Shown here one piece after another: positions 29,401-37,974 of a DNA stretch of 64,000 nt. The stretch is from positions 1 through 64,000 of the forward strand of contig JAMOQH010000188.1 in NCBI GenBank assembly GCA_027064085.1. Reading direction: 5' to 3'. How positions within the stretch are numbered: position 1 is the first letter of the stretch; each line of letters opens with the position of its first letter. The stretch is from a bacterium (GTDB lineage Bacteria > UBP6 > JAFGXH01). A model generated the notes under the pieces. The model was not told the DNA's origin. It saw nothing but the letters and a program-made list of their open reading frames with translations, and did no database searches. A program made the position numbers and the translations under genes.

Positions 29401-31459
29401 TGTCTATTTTCTCCCTTAACAAATCTATTAATTTATTATTTAATTTTAAACTATTATATATGTACTCTAATTCAGAAAAGACTTCAAAATTATTAATATC
29501 GTATTCTAGAGCTAATTCATAAAACTCCATTGCTTTTTCTAGATTATTTAGCTCTATTCTATAAATAGTTGCAATTCCCTTTAATAATATGGATTTTTTT
29601 TGATTTGAGGAGATAAATTCTATTTCGTTTAAGTTTAGTTCTATTAGTTCTTCCCAATTTTTAGATTCTTTATAGATGGCACTTAATTTCTGTAAAGCAG
29701 GAATATAGTTAGGCGAAATATCTAAAACCATTTTTAAATATGGAATAGAGTTGTTTTTATTTTTTAGGTTATTCACAAAAATATCTGAGATATTCATTAA
29801 TAAATTTATTTTATCATATTGATCAACAATATGATTGAGTTTAAAGTCATATAGATTAACTAAATCATCCCAAAAGCTACTTCTTTTATAGAGTTCTTCT
29901 AAGTAATTTACTACTTCCATATTATAGCCGTTATCATCTATAATAGTTTTAAATATTTTTATTGATTTACCAAAATCTTGTAATCTTTTAAAATATAACT
30001 TTCCTATCTCTATCTTTAAAGATAATACTTTATCTGGATCAACAGAATCTTTTATCACAACATTTAATACATCAATAACCTTATTCCATTGTTTGTTTGC
30101 ACGATAAAGTTTAAGTATTGATCTTGTTGCTGGGTAATATGAATCGTCAGTATTTCTTGATTTTAAATAATAAGTTTCAGCTAGTTTATAGTCTTTATTT
30201 TTTAGATATATTTCAGCAATTTTAAAATATAAAATTGCATTTAAATTATCATCATTGCTAATAAGTATTTCTTTAAGATGATAATTTACAAGATCGTTTA
30301 TATTATTTTCTAAATATGCGATTTTACTTAATGCTCGAATTGTGGAGAGATTATTGTTTAATAACTCTAATGATTTAGAATAATATTTTTTAGCATTTTT
30401 TATGTCATTTAATTTTGTTAGAAAGATATCTCCAACCTTATAGAATAAATTAGATCTTTCCTTATCTGTTTCAAGTAGGCTAAATTTTTTCTTTTGTATT
30501 TCAATTAATTTTTCCCAATTATAATTTTCGGCATAGTGACTTTCTAATTCACATAAAAGTAAGAAATTATCTTTAATATTTTGATAGTTTCCAATAAGAA
30601 TTCTATTTGCTTCTGATTTATTTTTAAGAATATCTTTGTATGTTCTATAAAGGATGTACAGATTATTAGCATTAAACTCTTTATTTTGATCAATTTCTGC
30701 TCTTAATTTTTTAGCAATAGCACTCCAGTTAATATTATAGCTAGGTATATTTAATTTTTTATTAAGTAAAAATAACTGTTCAATATAATAAGAAATATTT
30801 TCTTTAGATTTATATCTTCCTTGAAGAACGAGGGTAATTATATCTATTAGAATAGCTTCTTTAAAATCATTTGTTTTTGCATGGCTAAGTAAATCTTCTA
30901 TTAAATTACCATATTCATTAAATTTATTGTTTTTAAATAATAAAGACTTTAGTTTTCTTACAACAAAAAATTGTTCGTCATCATTGCTATTTAAATAATC
31001 AAGCAATGTTTTTTTGGAAAGTTCAAAATCATTTTTATAATTATTTATAATTTCACTTTTTAAAATAATTAAATATAATTTTTCATTTTTGTCTTCAATA
31101 TAACTTAATTCTGTATTTATTATATCTAAAACAAAATCCCAATTTTGCTTAGATATAAAAATTTCTCTTACGGCTTTTAAATTTGGTAAATAACTATTAT
31201 CAGCTTCATAAGATTTTTGAAAATTTACTATAGCTGATCTTGTATCCCCAACTTGATCTCTCCAAATCAATCCTATTTCATAGAATAAGGTAGCCTTTTC
31301 TTTATTAGATGTTAAGAACTTTATCTTTTTTTCAATATCTCTTATATGTATTAAGAGCTTTTTTTGTATGTTTTCATCCGGAATAGAACTTTTAGGCTTA
31401 CTCTTTCTTGTACTTTGTAATAAATTATTTAAATTATCATGAGAAATCTCGAATTTCAT
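26495..31459 (-). CDS. Large tetratricopeptide-repeat protein (1654 residues)
   Basis: Mostly TPR-type helical repeats of about 35-40 residues, such as GDTRSAIVNFQKSYEADNSY and NLEKAMEFYELALEYDINN. They cover about residues 40-1350. The final roughly 270 residues are different (from LREILYTAIHGLSKL onward) and include SYKTSLNLGAVIVEDVNILL. That segment lines up by eye with the NRVGLIMCGDINRA region of the giant TPR protein at 7175-18784, so the two are probably divergent relatives sharing the same C-terminal domain. No signal peptide is present, so it is probably cytoplasmic. It heads the operon that continues to the small membrane protein, DUF192, MCE and dapA. About 200 bases upstream separate it from the Flp pilin gene. 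Confidence 0.82.
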   Translation of the reverse strand: MKFEISHDNLNNLLQSTRKSKPKSSIPDENIQKKLLIHIRDIEKKIKFLTSNKEKATLFYEIGLIWRDQVGDTRSAIVNFQKSYEADNSYLPNLKAVREIFISKQNWDFVLDIINTELSYIEDKNEKLYLIILKSEIINNYKNDFELSKKTLLDYLNSNDDEQFFVVRKLKSLLFKNNKFNEYGNLIEDLLSHAKTNDFKEAILIDIITLVLQGRYKSKENISYYIEQLFLLNKKLNIPSYNINWSAIAKKLRAEIDQNKEFNANNLYILYRTYKDILKNKSEANRILIGNYQNIKDNFLLLCELESHYAENYNWEKLIEIQKKKFSLLETDKERSNLFYKVGDIFLTKLNDIKNAKKYYSKSLELLNNNLSTIRALSKIAYLENNINDLVNYHLKEILISNDDNLNAILYFKIAEIYLKNKDYKLAETYYLKSRNTDDSYYPATRSILKLYRANKQWNKVIDVLNVVIKDSVDPDKVLSLKIEIGKLYFKRLQDFGKSIKIFKTIIDDNGYNMEVVNYLEELYKRSSFWDDLVNLYDFKLNHIVDQYDKINLLMNISDIFVNNLKNKNNSIPYLKMVLDISPNYIPALQKLSAIYKESKNWEELIELNLNEIEFISSNQKKSILLKGIATIYRIELNNLEKAMEFYELALEYDINNFEVFSELEYIYNSLKLNNKLIDLLREKIDNSTSNNLKSDYSCKIAEYYTENSPKDAIEKYQEALKYNPDNKIAFEELKSLYLKSKEIKKLITLIMDYGERKNSENNFYIAQLYYLYLNNFAYSEKYLKKALSIKKEKKYYDFLIRLYFDNNKFENVILIKDDYIELLKGEELYAFLQYIISFTENNDEINYFPIKEYILLFNNNTRSHVFYKLFNILYKNALWNDLITLISIRLGNIKNKREEIDLNYHLALVYEYYKKDYEKALLYYQKVIDLEQNHFLALQGKNRLYNLTGNTDGIIKMLKNENYDKLLPEVKNEMLYKNSVILIEKFNKYDDAENLLLKILKDSPSDDRAFNKLYDLYLINHKYEKILKIIDNKVTTVNDLSYKESLLIKKSEIILLVNPNNIKESIVVLNKIIQLNPNNIKAKMKLINFYFREQNYKEIIKLGEQLASKNIGVDNYQKVLYFLFKSYLIEKQIDKLMSISDMLLERKRLSFEEMDSLLPIYKRNKNKQQVLELLLSLISYDSDNKINYMLEYLELSKKSIDQERWQEKILHWLQVTKSIELLNYYSKFFIDSSDYLSAISILEENIDTFNDKNIKSSIYKRLGDLNLNLNKVDTAINQYKLAINLNGNLAALNKLRKIFSSDDKYIKEVLTYYPEIIKKDMNNIFLVNDLFYIYKSLEKEIPVYIMASIIHSIKLENKNANNIYQSLKLEYPKKDNLYRDNNFIFIKSNKDNLALREILYTAIHGLSKLTKKTISDYKNIEKITQKSNYKIWKTFTEIKERLEITGIDLYINKLENKEFNFIYPDNLALILPNSMLNMDQSQLTYFIVLQLDRIKSMNFLLNYHSVDSLIKFMKMIINYTSEKKIFNDNSLDDYHKLFSKGTSRTIRKKLYSLKNTISFINWNDFDFKQFIGASYKTSLNLGAVIVEDVNILLRAILKFNNLNNLIMDSDEIIEQLSRIPELEEIFKYLLEDNYFALLNSLKVKLINKKIDKK

Positions 31460-31539
31460 TTTTATACCTAAAAAATAACAACTAACTCATATTACAAAAT
31501 AATCACCAATTTGTCATCTTTTTTTTTATTTTAAATGAT

Positions 31540-31562
31540 TTTTTTTAACTTAGTTAAAAAAA
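31540..31562. repeat. AT-rich inverted repeat upstream of the 1654-residue TPR gene
   Basis: TTTTTTTAAC (31540-31549) pairs with GTTAAAAAAA (31553-31562) around a three-base loop. It sits between the Flp pilin gene and the TPR gene, both on the minus strand. Neither strand has a U-tract after the stem, so it is not a classical terminator. It may be structural or a binding dyad. Confidence 0.35.
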
Positions 31563-31661
31563 GAATAATTAGCTCTGTACGACAAATTTACTACAGATAT
31601 TTTAAGTTAAATTATAAAAAGATTTATTGCAAATAATTATGCATAGAAAGTAATTAACGAA

Positions 31662-31937
31662 TTATTGCCATCCGTTATCAGTAGCTTCTGTGTTTTTAGC
31701 AAAACTATTAAGGTCTTTGTGAGATGCTTTGTTGCCTTGGTCATCAGCAATATGTCTTGTTGCTGATTCATTACCACTTAAAGCAGAAGCAGAAGCACCA
31801 AACATATCTCTGATATTATCACCAAATAATGTTACAACACCAATTGCAGCAACTGCAATAAGAGCAACGATAATAATATACTCAGTCATACCCTGTCCAG
31901 CTTCATTTCTTAATGTTCTTGTTAATTCCTTTTTCAT
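31662..31937 (-). CDS. Flp-type (type IVb) pilin
   Basis: A 91-residue prepilin. The short basic leader MKKELTRTLRNEAGQG is followed by the Flp core MTEYIIIVALIAVAAIGVV. The mature protein would start at Met17 with Glu at position +3 (Glu19), close to the usual Glu+5 placement. A 50-residue hydrophilic tail rich in Ser, Asn and Asp follows. GGAGG precedes the ATG. Flp pilins are assembled by Tad machinery for attachment and biofilm formation, and are processed by a TadV/PilD-type prepilin peptidase. No tad/cpa gene is in the window, so the assembly system must be encoded elsewhere. The pilin stands alone, which is common for highly expressed pilin genes. Confidence 0.88.
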   Translation of the reverse strand: MKKELTRTLRNEAGQGMTEYIIIVALIAVAAIGVVTLFGDNIRDMFGASASALSGNESATRHIADDQGNKASHKDLNSFAKNTEATDNGWQ

Positions 31938-32016
31938 GATTCCTCCAAAATAAATATCATACTTTATATTATATGATAAAAAGTAAAAATTAATCGGACA
32001 TATTACCTATATTTAA

Positions 32017-33924
32017 TTATTTTTTTATTTTTAAGTACTTTAAGTAATTCTTTTTAAATTCATTAAAACTTTTTTGAAGTTTTTTCTTTTTGTATTTATC
32101 ACTCATAACTGTATCATCAAAATTCATGTATTTTTTAATTTTGAAAGATTTTATATTCATTATGTTATTAGATTCTGATTCAATTAAAATTTTTCCATAT
32201 TTATTAACTAAAGCAATGGTATCTTTCAAACCCATAAATTTAAATGATACCACCAGAAAATAACGATTTTTTCTCATGTTTCTACTAAACAAAGAAATTC
32301 CATCAAAATAATTCTTTATATCCTCAGATGTTATATTTGTAATATAATCAAGTAATGTAATTAAAATATCAAGATGAGAGGAAATTTTTACCTTAATATT
32401 ATTTTTTAAACCTGGAATATAAAAGAGAAAGGGTATATTTATTAACTCTTTGGTATATGTAGGTTTAATATGCCCAAAAAAACCATTTTCCCAGAATTGT
32501 TCTCCATGGTCACCAATAAATATAATTATGGTGTTCTTTTTATCATCATTACTAAGAGTATTTATGATTTCTTTAAAAAAATAATCAGTATAAAAAACAC
32601 TGTTTTTATATCTGTTAATTAATTTTCCTCTATAAGCTTTGTTCATTTTACTTGCATGATAAGTAATGTCCTTTCTATGTAAATATGGTTTATATTTTAC
32701 CATCTTTTTAGTAAAGTGGTATGAATAATGTGTTGCTTTAAAAAAAATCATTGTTAAAAAAGGATTTTTTTTATTTCTTTTTTTATATGATTCCTTAAAA
32801 TAAGTTAACATTAATTCATCATGCTTAAATCTTTTATATTTCTTAAAAGCAGTAGTCGCCTCTCTTATTCTTGAATAAGACGGTGTTAAATATGATGCTG
32901 TAAGAAAAGAGGTATCATATCCAAGCTTATTAAATATTTCTATTGGTATAGATTTCTTATAATTTTCAGAACTAAATAAAGCTTTATAGTGGTATGCTGA
33001 AATTGAATACCAGAGAGAAATTATAGCAGTTAAGGTAAAATGTCCACCAGGAGAATGATGTTCTGATTTAATAAATCCATTGTGAGATTCAATAAAATTA
33101 AACACATTGGGCATATTTTCTTTATTAAAAACATCTTTTCTAAAAGATTCAGCAATAATAATTAATACATTCTTTTTATTTTTTATTTTTATTTTACTAA
33201 TATCAAAACCATCTCCGTAATTCGTTTCAAATTTGGTGTCAATATTTGAATTATCAAGATAACTCCACATAGGAATAACAGCGAACTCCCCATAAAGATT
33301 AATCCAAAAATACATAACACTAAAAAATGAAAGAAACACAAGTATTATCAAAAATAAATAAATTTTTTTCAAAATAGCAGAAATATTTATTTTTTGGGAA
33401 ATATAGACAATAACATAAAATAAAATAATGATAAGCAAAATATGTAGAATAGGTATTATTAAATATTCTAAAAACTGCTTGGCACTAAGCGACACATCAT
33501 TATCAAGGTCTTTTTTATTAATAGCCCTCATTACAATGTCATTATAAAGATGCACTCCCATTAATTTATAAATTTGTAAATCACTGTAAATAAAAATATA
33601 AAATACAGATTCTATAAATATCGTAAATCCAAATAATAACTTTTTTTTATATATAGTAAAGTTTCCAAATAAAGTAAAAATTAAAAATGCTGTAAAATTA
33701 ACCAATAAAAACAACACTCCCAAAAATGATAGTGCAAATATTCCATAAATAAAATACACACTCCAAACATAGTTATCATCTTTAAAGGTCATGAAAATAT
33801 TAGAATAACTTGATAAATATAAAATTAAACCACTATAAGTAAAGAAAATTGTTAACTTTGCTAAATTATCATTATTTTTAATATAATTATTGATATTTTT
33901 TGATAAGCCTTCAATTAGTTTCAT
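32017..33924 (-). CDS. YejM/PbgA-like inner-membrane protein with sulfatase fold (copy 1)
   Basis: A 635-residue protein. The first 220 residues contain five membrane helices, with YSDLQIYKLMGVHLYNDIV in the loop after the third. A periplasmic alkaline-phosphatase/sulfatase-fold domain follows, with NVLIIIAESFRKDVF and MPNVFNFI, a Ser/Gly-rich SPGGHFTLTAIISLWYS, and GDHGEQFWENGFFGH. The last two resemble the S-G-G-N-x-T-R and GDHGEEF...WGH positions of E. coli YejM (PbgA), which controls LPS synthesis and cardiolipin traffic. LTA-synthase-like proteins have the same overall plan, so the activity is open. It overlaps hutU by four bases (ATGA), so both are translated from one message. A second copy lies at 36066-37964 on the other strand. 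Confidence 0.72.
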   Translation of the reverse strand: MKLIEGLSKNINNYIKNNDNLAKLTIFFTYSGLILYLSSYSNIFMTFKDDNYVWSVYFIYGIFALSFLGVLFLLVNFTAFLIFTLFGNFTIYKKKLLFGFTIFIESVFYIFIYSDLQIYKLMGVHLYNDIVMRAINKKDLDNDVSLSAKQFLEYLIIPILHILLIIILFYVIVYISQKINISAILKKIYLFLIILVFLSFFSVMYFWINLYGEFAVIPMWSYLDNSNIDTKFETNYGDGFDISKIKIKNKKNVLIIIAESFRKDVFNKENMPNVFNFIESHNGFIKSEHHSPGGHFTLTAIISLWYSISAYHYKALFSSENYKKSIPIEIFNKLGYDTSFLTASYLTPSYSRIREATTAFKKYKRFKHDELMLTYFKESYKKRNKKNPFLTMIFFKATHYSYHFTKKMVKYKPYLHRKDITYHASKMNKAYRGKLINRYKNSVFYTDYFFKEIINTLSNDDKKNTIIIFIGDHGEQFWENGFFGHIKPTYTKELINIPFLFYIPGLKNNIKVKISSHLDILITLLDYITNITSEDIKNYFDGISLFSRNMRKNRYFLVVSFKFMGLKDTIALVNKYGKILIESESNNIMNIKSFKIKKYMNFDDTVMSDKYKKKKLQKSFNEFKKNYLKYLKIKK

Positions 33925-35930
33925 TTTAACCTTTTATTGATTAAACTATCTAGTATTTTATCGCTTGTAAGATATGGTGTTGTTACTTTATATTTATCAT
34001 TATAATCATTATTAAATTTTTTTACAGTATCAAGAGCATTTTGGTTTCTAGCCCATGACCTTCTTGATACTCCAACCATTACATCCCAGAAGAACGCTTG
34101 TTTTAATATTTCATCAACTCTATCACTTCCATCTAAAACCATTCCAAAACCTGTGTTGCTGACTTTACCTATTCCAACACCTCCACCATTATGTAGTGTA
34201 ACCATGGTCATGCCCCTAGTTGCATTACCGGCAAAGCATTGAACAGACATATCAGCAGTGATGTTAGAACCATCTTTAATATTTGATGTTTCTCTAAATG
34301 GGCTATCTGTTCCGCCCGTATCATGATGATCTCTTCCAAGCATAATTGGGCCAACTTCTTTATTTCTCACCATTTTATTAAATTTCAATGCAATATTTAA
34401 CCTGCCTTCTGCATCTTGATATAAAATTCTTGCTTTTGTTCCAACAACTAATTTATTTTTCATTGCATCTTTAATCCACACATAGTTATCTCTATCCTGA
34501 TACCTTCTTTCAGGATTGATTATTTCCATGGCTGCTTTATCTGTTTTAATTAAATCACTTTCTTTACCACTTAAGCAAACCCATCTAAAAGGACCATAAC
34601 CAAAATCAAATAGTTCAGGCCCTAAAATATCTTCTACATAAGATGGAAAAATAAATCCATCGTAAGTATTATCAGGTTTTTTAGATATCTCCTTGACGCC
34701 TGCATCATAAACAGCTTTCATAAAGCTGTTTCCATAATCAAAAAAATATGTTCCTCGTGAAACCAGTTTTTTTATTAAATTAAAATGTTTTCTTAAAGAC
34801 TTGTCAACTTCGACTTTAAATTTATCTCTATTACTATATAAAAGCTCTGTTCTTTCTTCAAAATTAAGAGTATTAGGGCAATATCCACCTTCATAAACAG
34901 CATGACAGGAAGTTTGGTCTGATAAAAGGTCTATTTTAATATTGTTTTCAATTGCATATTCTAATAAAGTTATAACATTTCCATGATAGGCAATTGATGT
35001 AGAATTTCCAGTATTTAAGCTTTGTTGTGCTAAATTAAAAGCTTCTTTTGGAGATAAAGCAATTTTACTAACCCAGCCCTGATTATATCTTGTCTCAATC
35101 CTTGAATAATCTACTTCTGCAATAATTCCAACTCCATTCGCTATTTCTACAGCTTTTCCTTGTGCTCCACTCATTCCTCCAAGGCCACTAGTTACAAATA
35201 ATTTCCCTTTCAAATCACCATCATTTGCAATTCCTAAATTTAATCTTCCCGCAATAAGTAGAGTATTATAGGTTCCGTGAACGATTCCTTGTGGTCCGAT
35301 ATACATCCATCCACCTGCTGTCATTTGACCATAATTTGTTACTCCTAATGCTGCTAATCTATTGAAATTTTCTAAATCATCAAATTCACCAATTAATAGC
35401 CCATTAGTCATAATTACACGAGATGCATTTTTATTTGATTTAAATAAACCTAATGGATGTCCACTCATCATAACTAAGGTTTGGTCTTCTTGTAATTCTT
35501 CAAGATATTGTTTTGTGAGCCTATATTGCATCCAGTTTTGAAAAACTTGTCCTGTTTCTCCATAGGTTACTAGTTCATAAGGATATAATGCTGTTTCAAA
35601 ATCAAGATTGTTTTCTATCATAACCTGTATTGCTTTTCCTTCTAATATTTTACCCTTATATTCGTTTATAGCTTTTCCATAAATTCTACCTTTAGGTCTA
35701 AATCTATAACCGTAAATTCTACCCATAGTTAATAATTCTTCTAAAAACTCAGTCGCTAAGTTTTCATGAAATTCTTCGGGAATATATCTAAGAGCATTTT
35801 TTAAAGCTAATTTAATTTCTTTTTTAGTTAAATTTAATTCACGCTTAGGGGCCCTTCTAATTCCTTTTTGAAATTTAGGATAATCAGGTAGTCCGTTTTC
35901 CAGATTTAATGTTTTATAAATATTATTCAT
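33921..35930 (-). CDS. hutU: Urocanate hydratase
   Basis: Converts urocanate to imidazolonepropionate in histidine degradation, using a tightly bound NAD. Signatures are TAGGWMYIGPQGIVHGTY, the NAD loop TSGLGGMSGAQGKAVEIA, SDQTSCHAVYEGGY, FRWVCLSG and GPIMLGRDHHDTGGTDSPFR, followed by CFAGNATRGM. Length is 669 residues, the long version rather than the 550-residue E. coli/Pseudomonas type; the extra residues are mainly N-terminal and in the 350-430 region. A purine-rich GGAGAT precedes the ATG. The other histidine-utilisation genes (hutH, hutI, ftcD) are absent from the window. Instead the gene runs into a YejM-like gene with a four-base overlap, an unexpected pairing. Confidence 0.95.
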   Translation of the reverse strand: MNNIYKTLNLENGLPDYPKFQKGIRRAPKRELNLTKKEIKLALKNALRYIPEEFHENLATEFLEELLTMGRIYGYRFRPKGRIYGKAINEYKGKILEGKAIQVMIENNLDFETALYPYELVTYGETGQVFQNWMQYRLTKQYLEELQEDQTLVMMSGHPLGLFKSNKNASRVIMTNGLLIGEFDDLENFNRLAALGVTNYGQMTAGGWMYIGPQGIVHGTYNTLLIAGRLNLGIANDGDLKGKLFVTSGLGGMSGAQGKAVEIANGVGIIAEVDYSRIETRYNQGWVSKIALSPKEAFNLAQQSLNTGNSTSIAYHGNVITLLEYAIENNIKIDLLSDQTSCHAVYEGGYCPNTLNFEERTELLYSNRDKFKVEVDKSLRKHFNLIKKLVSRGTYFFDYGNSFMKAVYDAGVKEISKKPDNTYDGFIFPSYVEDILGPELFDFGYGPFRWVCLSGKESDLIKTDKAAMEIINPERRYQDRDNYVWIKDAMKNKLVVGTKARILYQDAEGRLNIALKFNKMVRNKEVGPIMLGRDHHDTGGTDSPFRETSNIKDGSNITADMSVQCFAGNATRGMTMVTLHNGGGVGIGKVSNTGFGMVLDGSDRVDEILKQAFFWDVMVGVSRRSWARNQNALDTVKKFNNDYNDKYKVTTPYLTSDKILDSLINKRLK

Positions 35931-36065
35931 ATCGATCTCCTTAAACCATTAGCTTATAAGATAGTTAATTTTTATTATTAAATCAAATATATTTTACAAA
36001 GTTTTTAAATAAAGTTGAAAACAGAGGCTATAAAATTATAGAATAATGTTTTTAATGGTTCAAGT

Positions 36066-37964
36066 ATGGGTTATGTTAAGAGGAAGTTTACAAAGTTAAC
36101 TTATGACAACAAAGATTTATTATATTTTATTTTATTTTTCTTTCTTTTACAAAACTTATTTTTTGTGATTAATTATTCTGATTTAAATTTTACATTAGGA
36201 GTAGAAACATCATCTTTTTTTTCTTTTTTTGTATTTTTCTCCACTAGTTTATCTATTAATTTAATTTATTTTATATTTTTATCTATCATATTAACAATAT
36301 TGGGAAATTTTAGAAAACTTAGTGTATTTATAATACTTTTTTTAGAGCTAGTTTACTCGATTTTTATATATTATGATATTAAGATATATAAAATTTTAGG
36401 AGTACACTTATATAATAACTCTGTATTAGCATTTTTGAATAAAAAATCCTTAAAAAATGATATACTAATGAAATCAGATTTACTAGATTTCAAAACAATA
36501 TTATATTTTTCAATAATAATGATTTTAACAATGATTTTAACAATGATTTTGTTTCATTTAAGTAAAAAAGCCTCTAAGTTTTTTAACTTTTTGTTTATTA
36601 TTAAGCAAATTATTGCATTTTCTTTGTTGCTTGTGGTGTTTTCTTTATATGCAAATCTAAGAGGATATCCTATCATTTCAGTGCTACCATTTTATGATCT
36701 TTTTGAAAATGATATAAATCTTGAATGGATAACTCCAAATTATCCAAATAAAATAACAGAAAAATTTAATTTAAAGAATAAGCCTAATATCGTATTATTG
36801 TTATCAGAATCAACAAGAAGTACTATGTTTACTAAAGAATTAATGCCTAATATTACTAGTTTTGTAGATAATAATAGTAATTGTATTACTTCTAAGCATA
36901 ATTTTTCAGGAGCACATACTACATTTCCATCTTTATTTTCTATTTTGTTTGGCATATATGGTTATAATAATTTATTTTTTAATAATCAAGTAACAGAAAC
37001 AGAGCCTATAACATTAAAATTTTTAAAAGAAAATGGTTATCAAACTATAATGTTAACGGCTTCATCATTTGAAGCATCTTACGGAATTAAAAAATTAATG
37101 AAGTTTTTTGATATATATAAATTTTTTAAGTATGAAAAAAATGGTAAAGTTGACATAAATATGATTAATTGGTTTGAAAATTATTATCAAGAAAACCTAA
37201 AAAATAAAGAAAAGCCTTTTTTTGTAATAATTTTTATGAGAAGTCCGCATTATGCTTATGATTATCCCAAAAAATTTGAAAAATACAAGCCTACAATAAG
37301 TTTAGATGACAAAAATATAGCTTTTGATAGTAAGTATATGAGTAAAAAATATAAAAAACAATTATTTAATAGATATAAAAATAGTATCTTATTTATAGAT
37401 GATTTATTTAAAAAGATTACTGTGATACTAAAACCAGAATTAGATAAGAATAATTTAATTTTATTTTATACAGGAGACCATGGTGAGGAATTTTGGGAAC
37501 ATGGTAAATTTGGACATTTTAATACATCTTTTGTTAAAGAAAAAGTTGAAACGCCACTTTTATTTTGTTTACCGGAAATTGATAAAAAAAACTTCTTTCT
37601 TACATCAAGTATAGATTTTTTTCCAACAGTTATTGATTATTTAACAAATCAAAAGATTAAGGATATAAAAAAATATTTTGATGGTGTTTCACTTTTAGAT
37701 GAAGTTAAATCAAATAACCGTTCTATAATTATTTCAACACATTCCATTGCCGGGACAAACAGCAAAATGGCATTAGTAAATAAATATGGTAAGCTTAATA
37801 TAAAATATAGCTCTAAAAAAATATCTAAAGTTGCAAAATTTAGATATTATAACTTTCTTGATTTTAATGATAAAATAATTAAAGATAAAAAAAGAGTTAG
37901 GAAGTTATTAAATGACTTGAAGATATTTGAGTATGAATATACAAGGTTTATAAAATTTAAATAG
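36066..37964 (+). CDS. YejM/PbgA-like inner-membrane protein with sulfatase fold (copy 2)
   Basis: A 632-residue relative of the protein at 32017-33924, divergent from the hutU/copy-1 pair. It shares the five N-terminal helices, the loop YYDIKIYKILGVHLYNNSV, the sulfatase-fold start NIVLLLSESTRSTMF with MPNITSFV, the SGAHTTFPSLFSILFG segment, GDHGEEFWEHGKFGHF and the ending FDGVSLLDE. By eye the two proteins match along their whole length at moderate identity, so they are old paralogues. ESTRST places Ser and Thr near the usual nucleophile position, where copy 1 has ESFRKD; the two may differ in catalytic ability. It is followed after ten bases by an acyltransferase gene, consistent with envelope lipid or glycan modification. 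Confidence 0.72.
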   Translation: MGYVKRKFTKLTYDNKDLLYFILFFFLLQNLFFVINYSDLNFTLGVETSSFFSFFVFFSTSLSINLIYFIFLSIILTILGNFRKLSVFIILFLELVYSIFIYYDIKIYKILGVHLYNNSVLAFLNKKSLKNDILMKSDLLDFKTILYFSIIMILTMILTMILFHLSKKASKFFNFLFIIKQIIAFSLLLVVFSLYANLRGYPIISVLPFYDLFENDINLEWITPNYPNKITEKFNLKNKPNIVLLLSESTRSTMFTKELMPNITSFVDNNSNCITSKHNFSGAHTTFPSLFSILFGIYGYNNLFFNNQVTETEPITLKFLKENGYQTIMLTASSFEASYGIKKLMKFFDIYKFFKYEKNGKVDINMINWFENYYQENLKNKEKPFFVIIFMRSPHYAYDYPKKFEKYKPTISLDDKNIAFDSKYMSKKYKKQLFNRYKNSILFIDDLFKKITVILKPELDKNNLILFYTGDHGEEFWEHGKFGHFNTSFVKEKVETPLLFCLPEIDKKNFFLTSSIDFFPTVIDYLTNQKIKDIKKYFDGVSLLDEVKSNNRSIIISTHSIAGTNSKMALVNKYGKLNIKYSSKKISKVAKFRYYNFLDFNDKIIKDKKRVRKLLNDLKIFEYEYTRFIKFK

Positions 37965-37974
37965 AGATTATTTA

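Noticed and set aside
7175-31459. Several plus-strand open frames of 60-145 codons opposite the TPR genes, the MCE gene and dapA
   Set aside because: They are Ser/Leu/Ile-rich mirror images of the Glu/Lys/Asp-rich proteins on the other strand, have no ribosome binding sites and match no family.
32017-37964. Calling the two sulfatase-fold proteins lipoteichoic acid synthases
   Set aside because: The helix-plus-sulfatase plan fits, but the organism is diderm and the S-G-x-H/N-x-T and GDHGEEF...GH positions look more like YejM.
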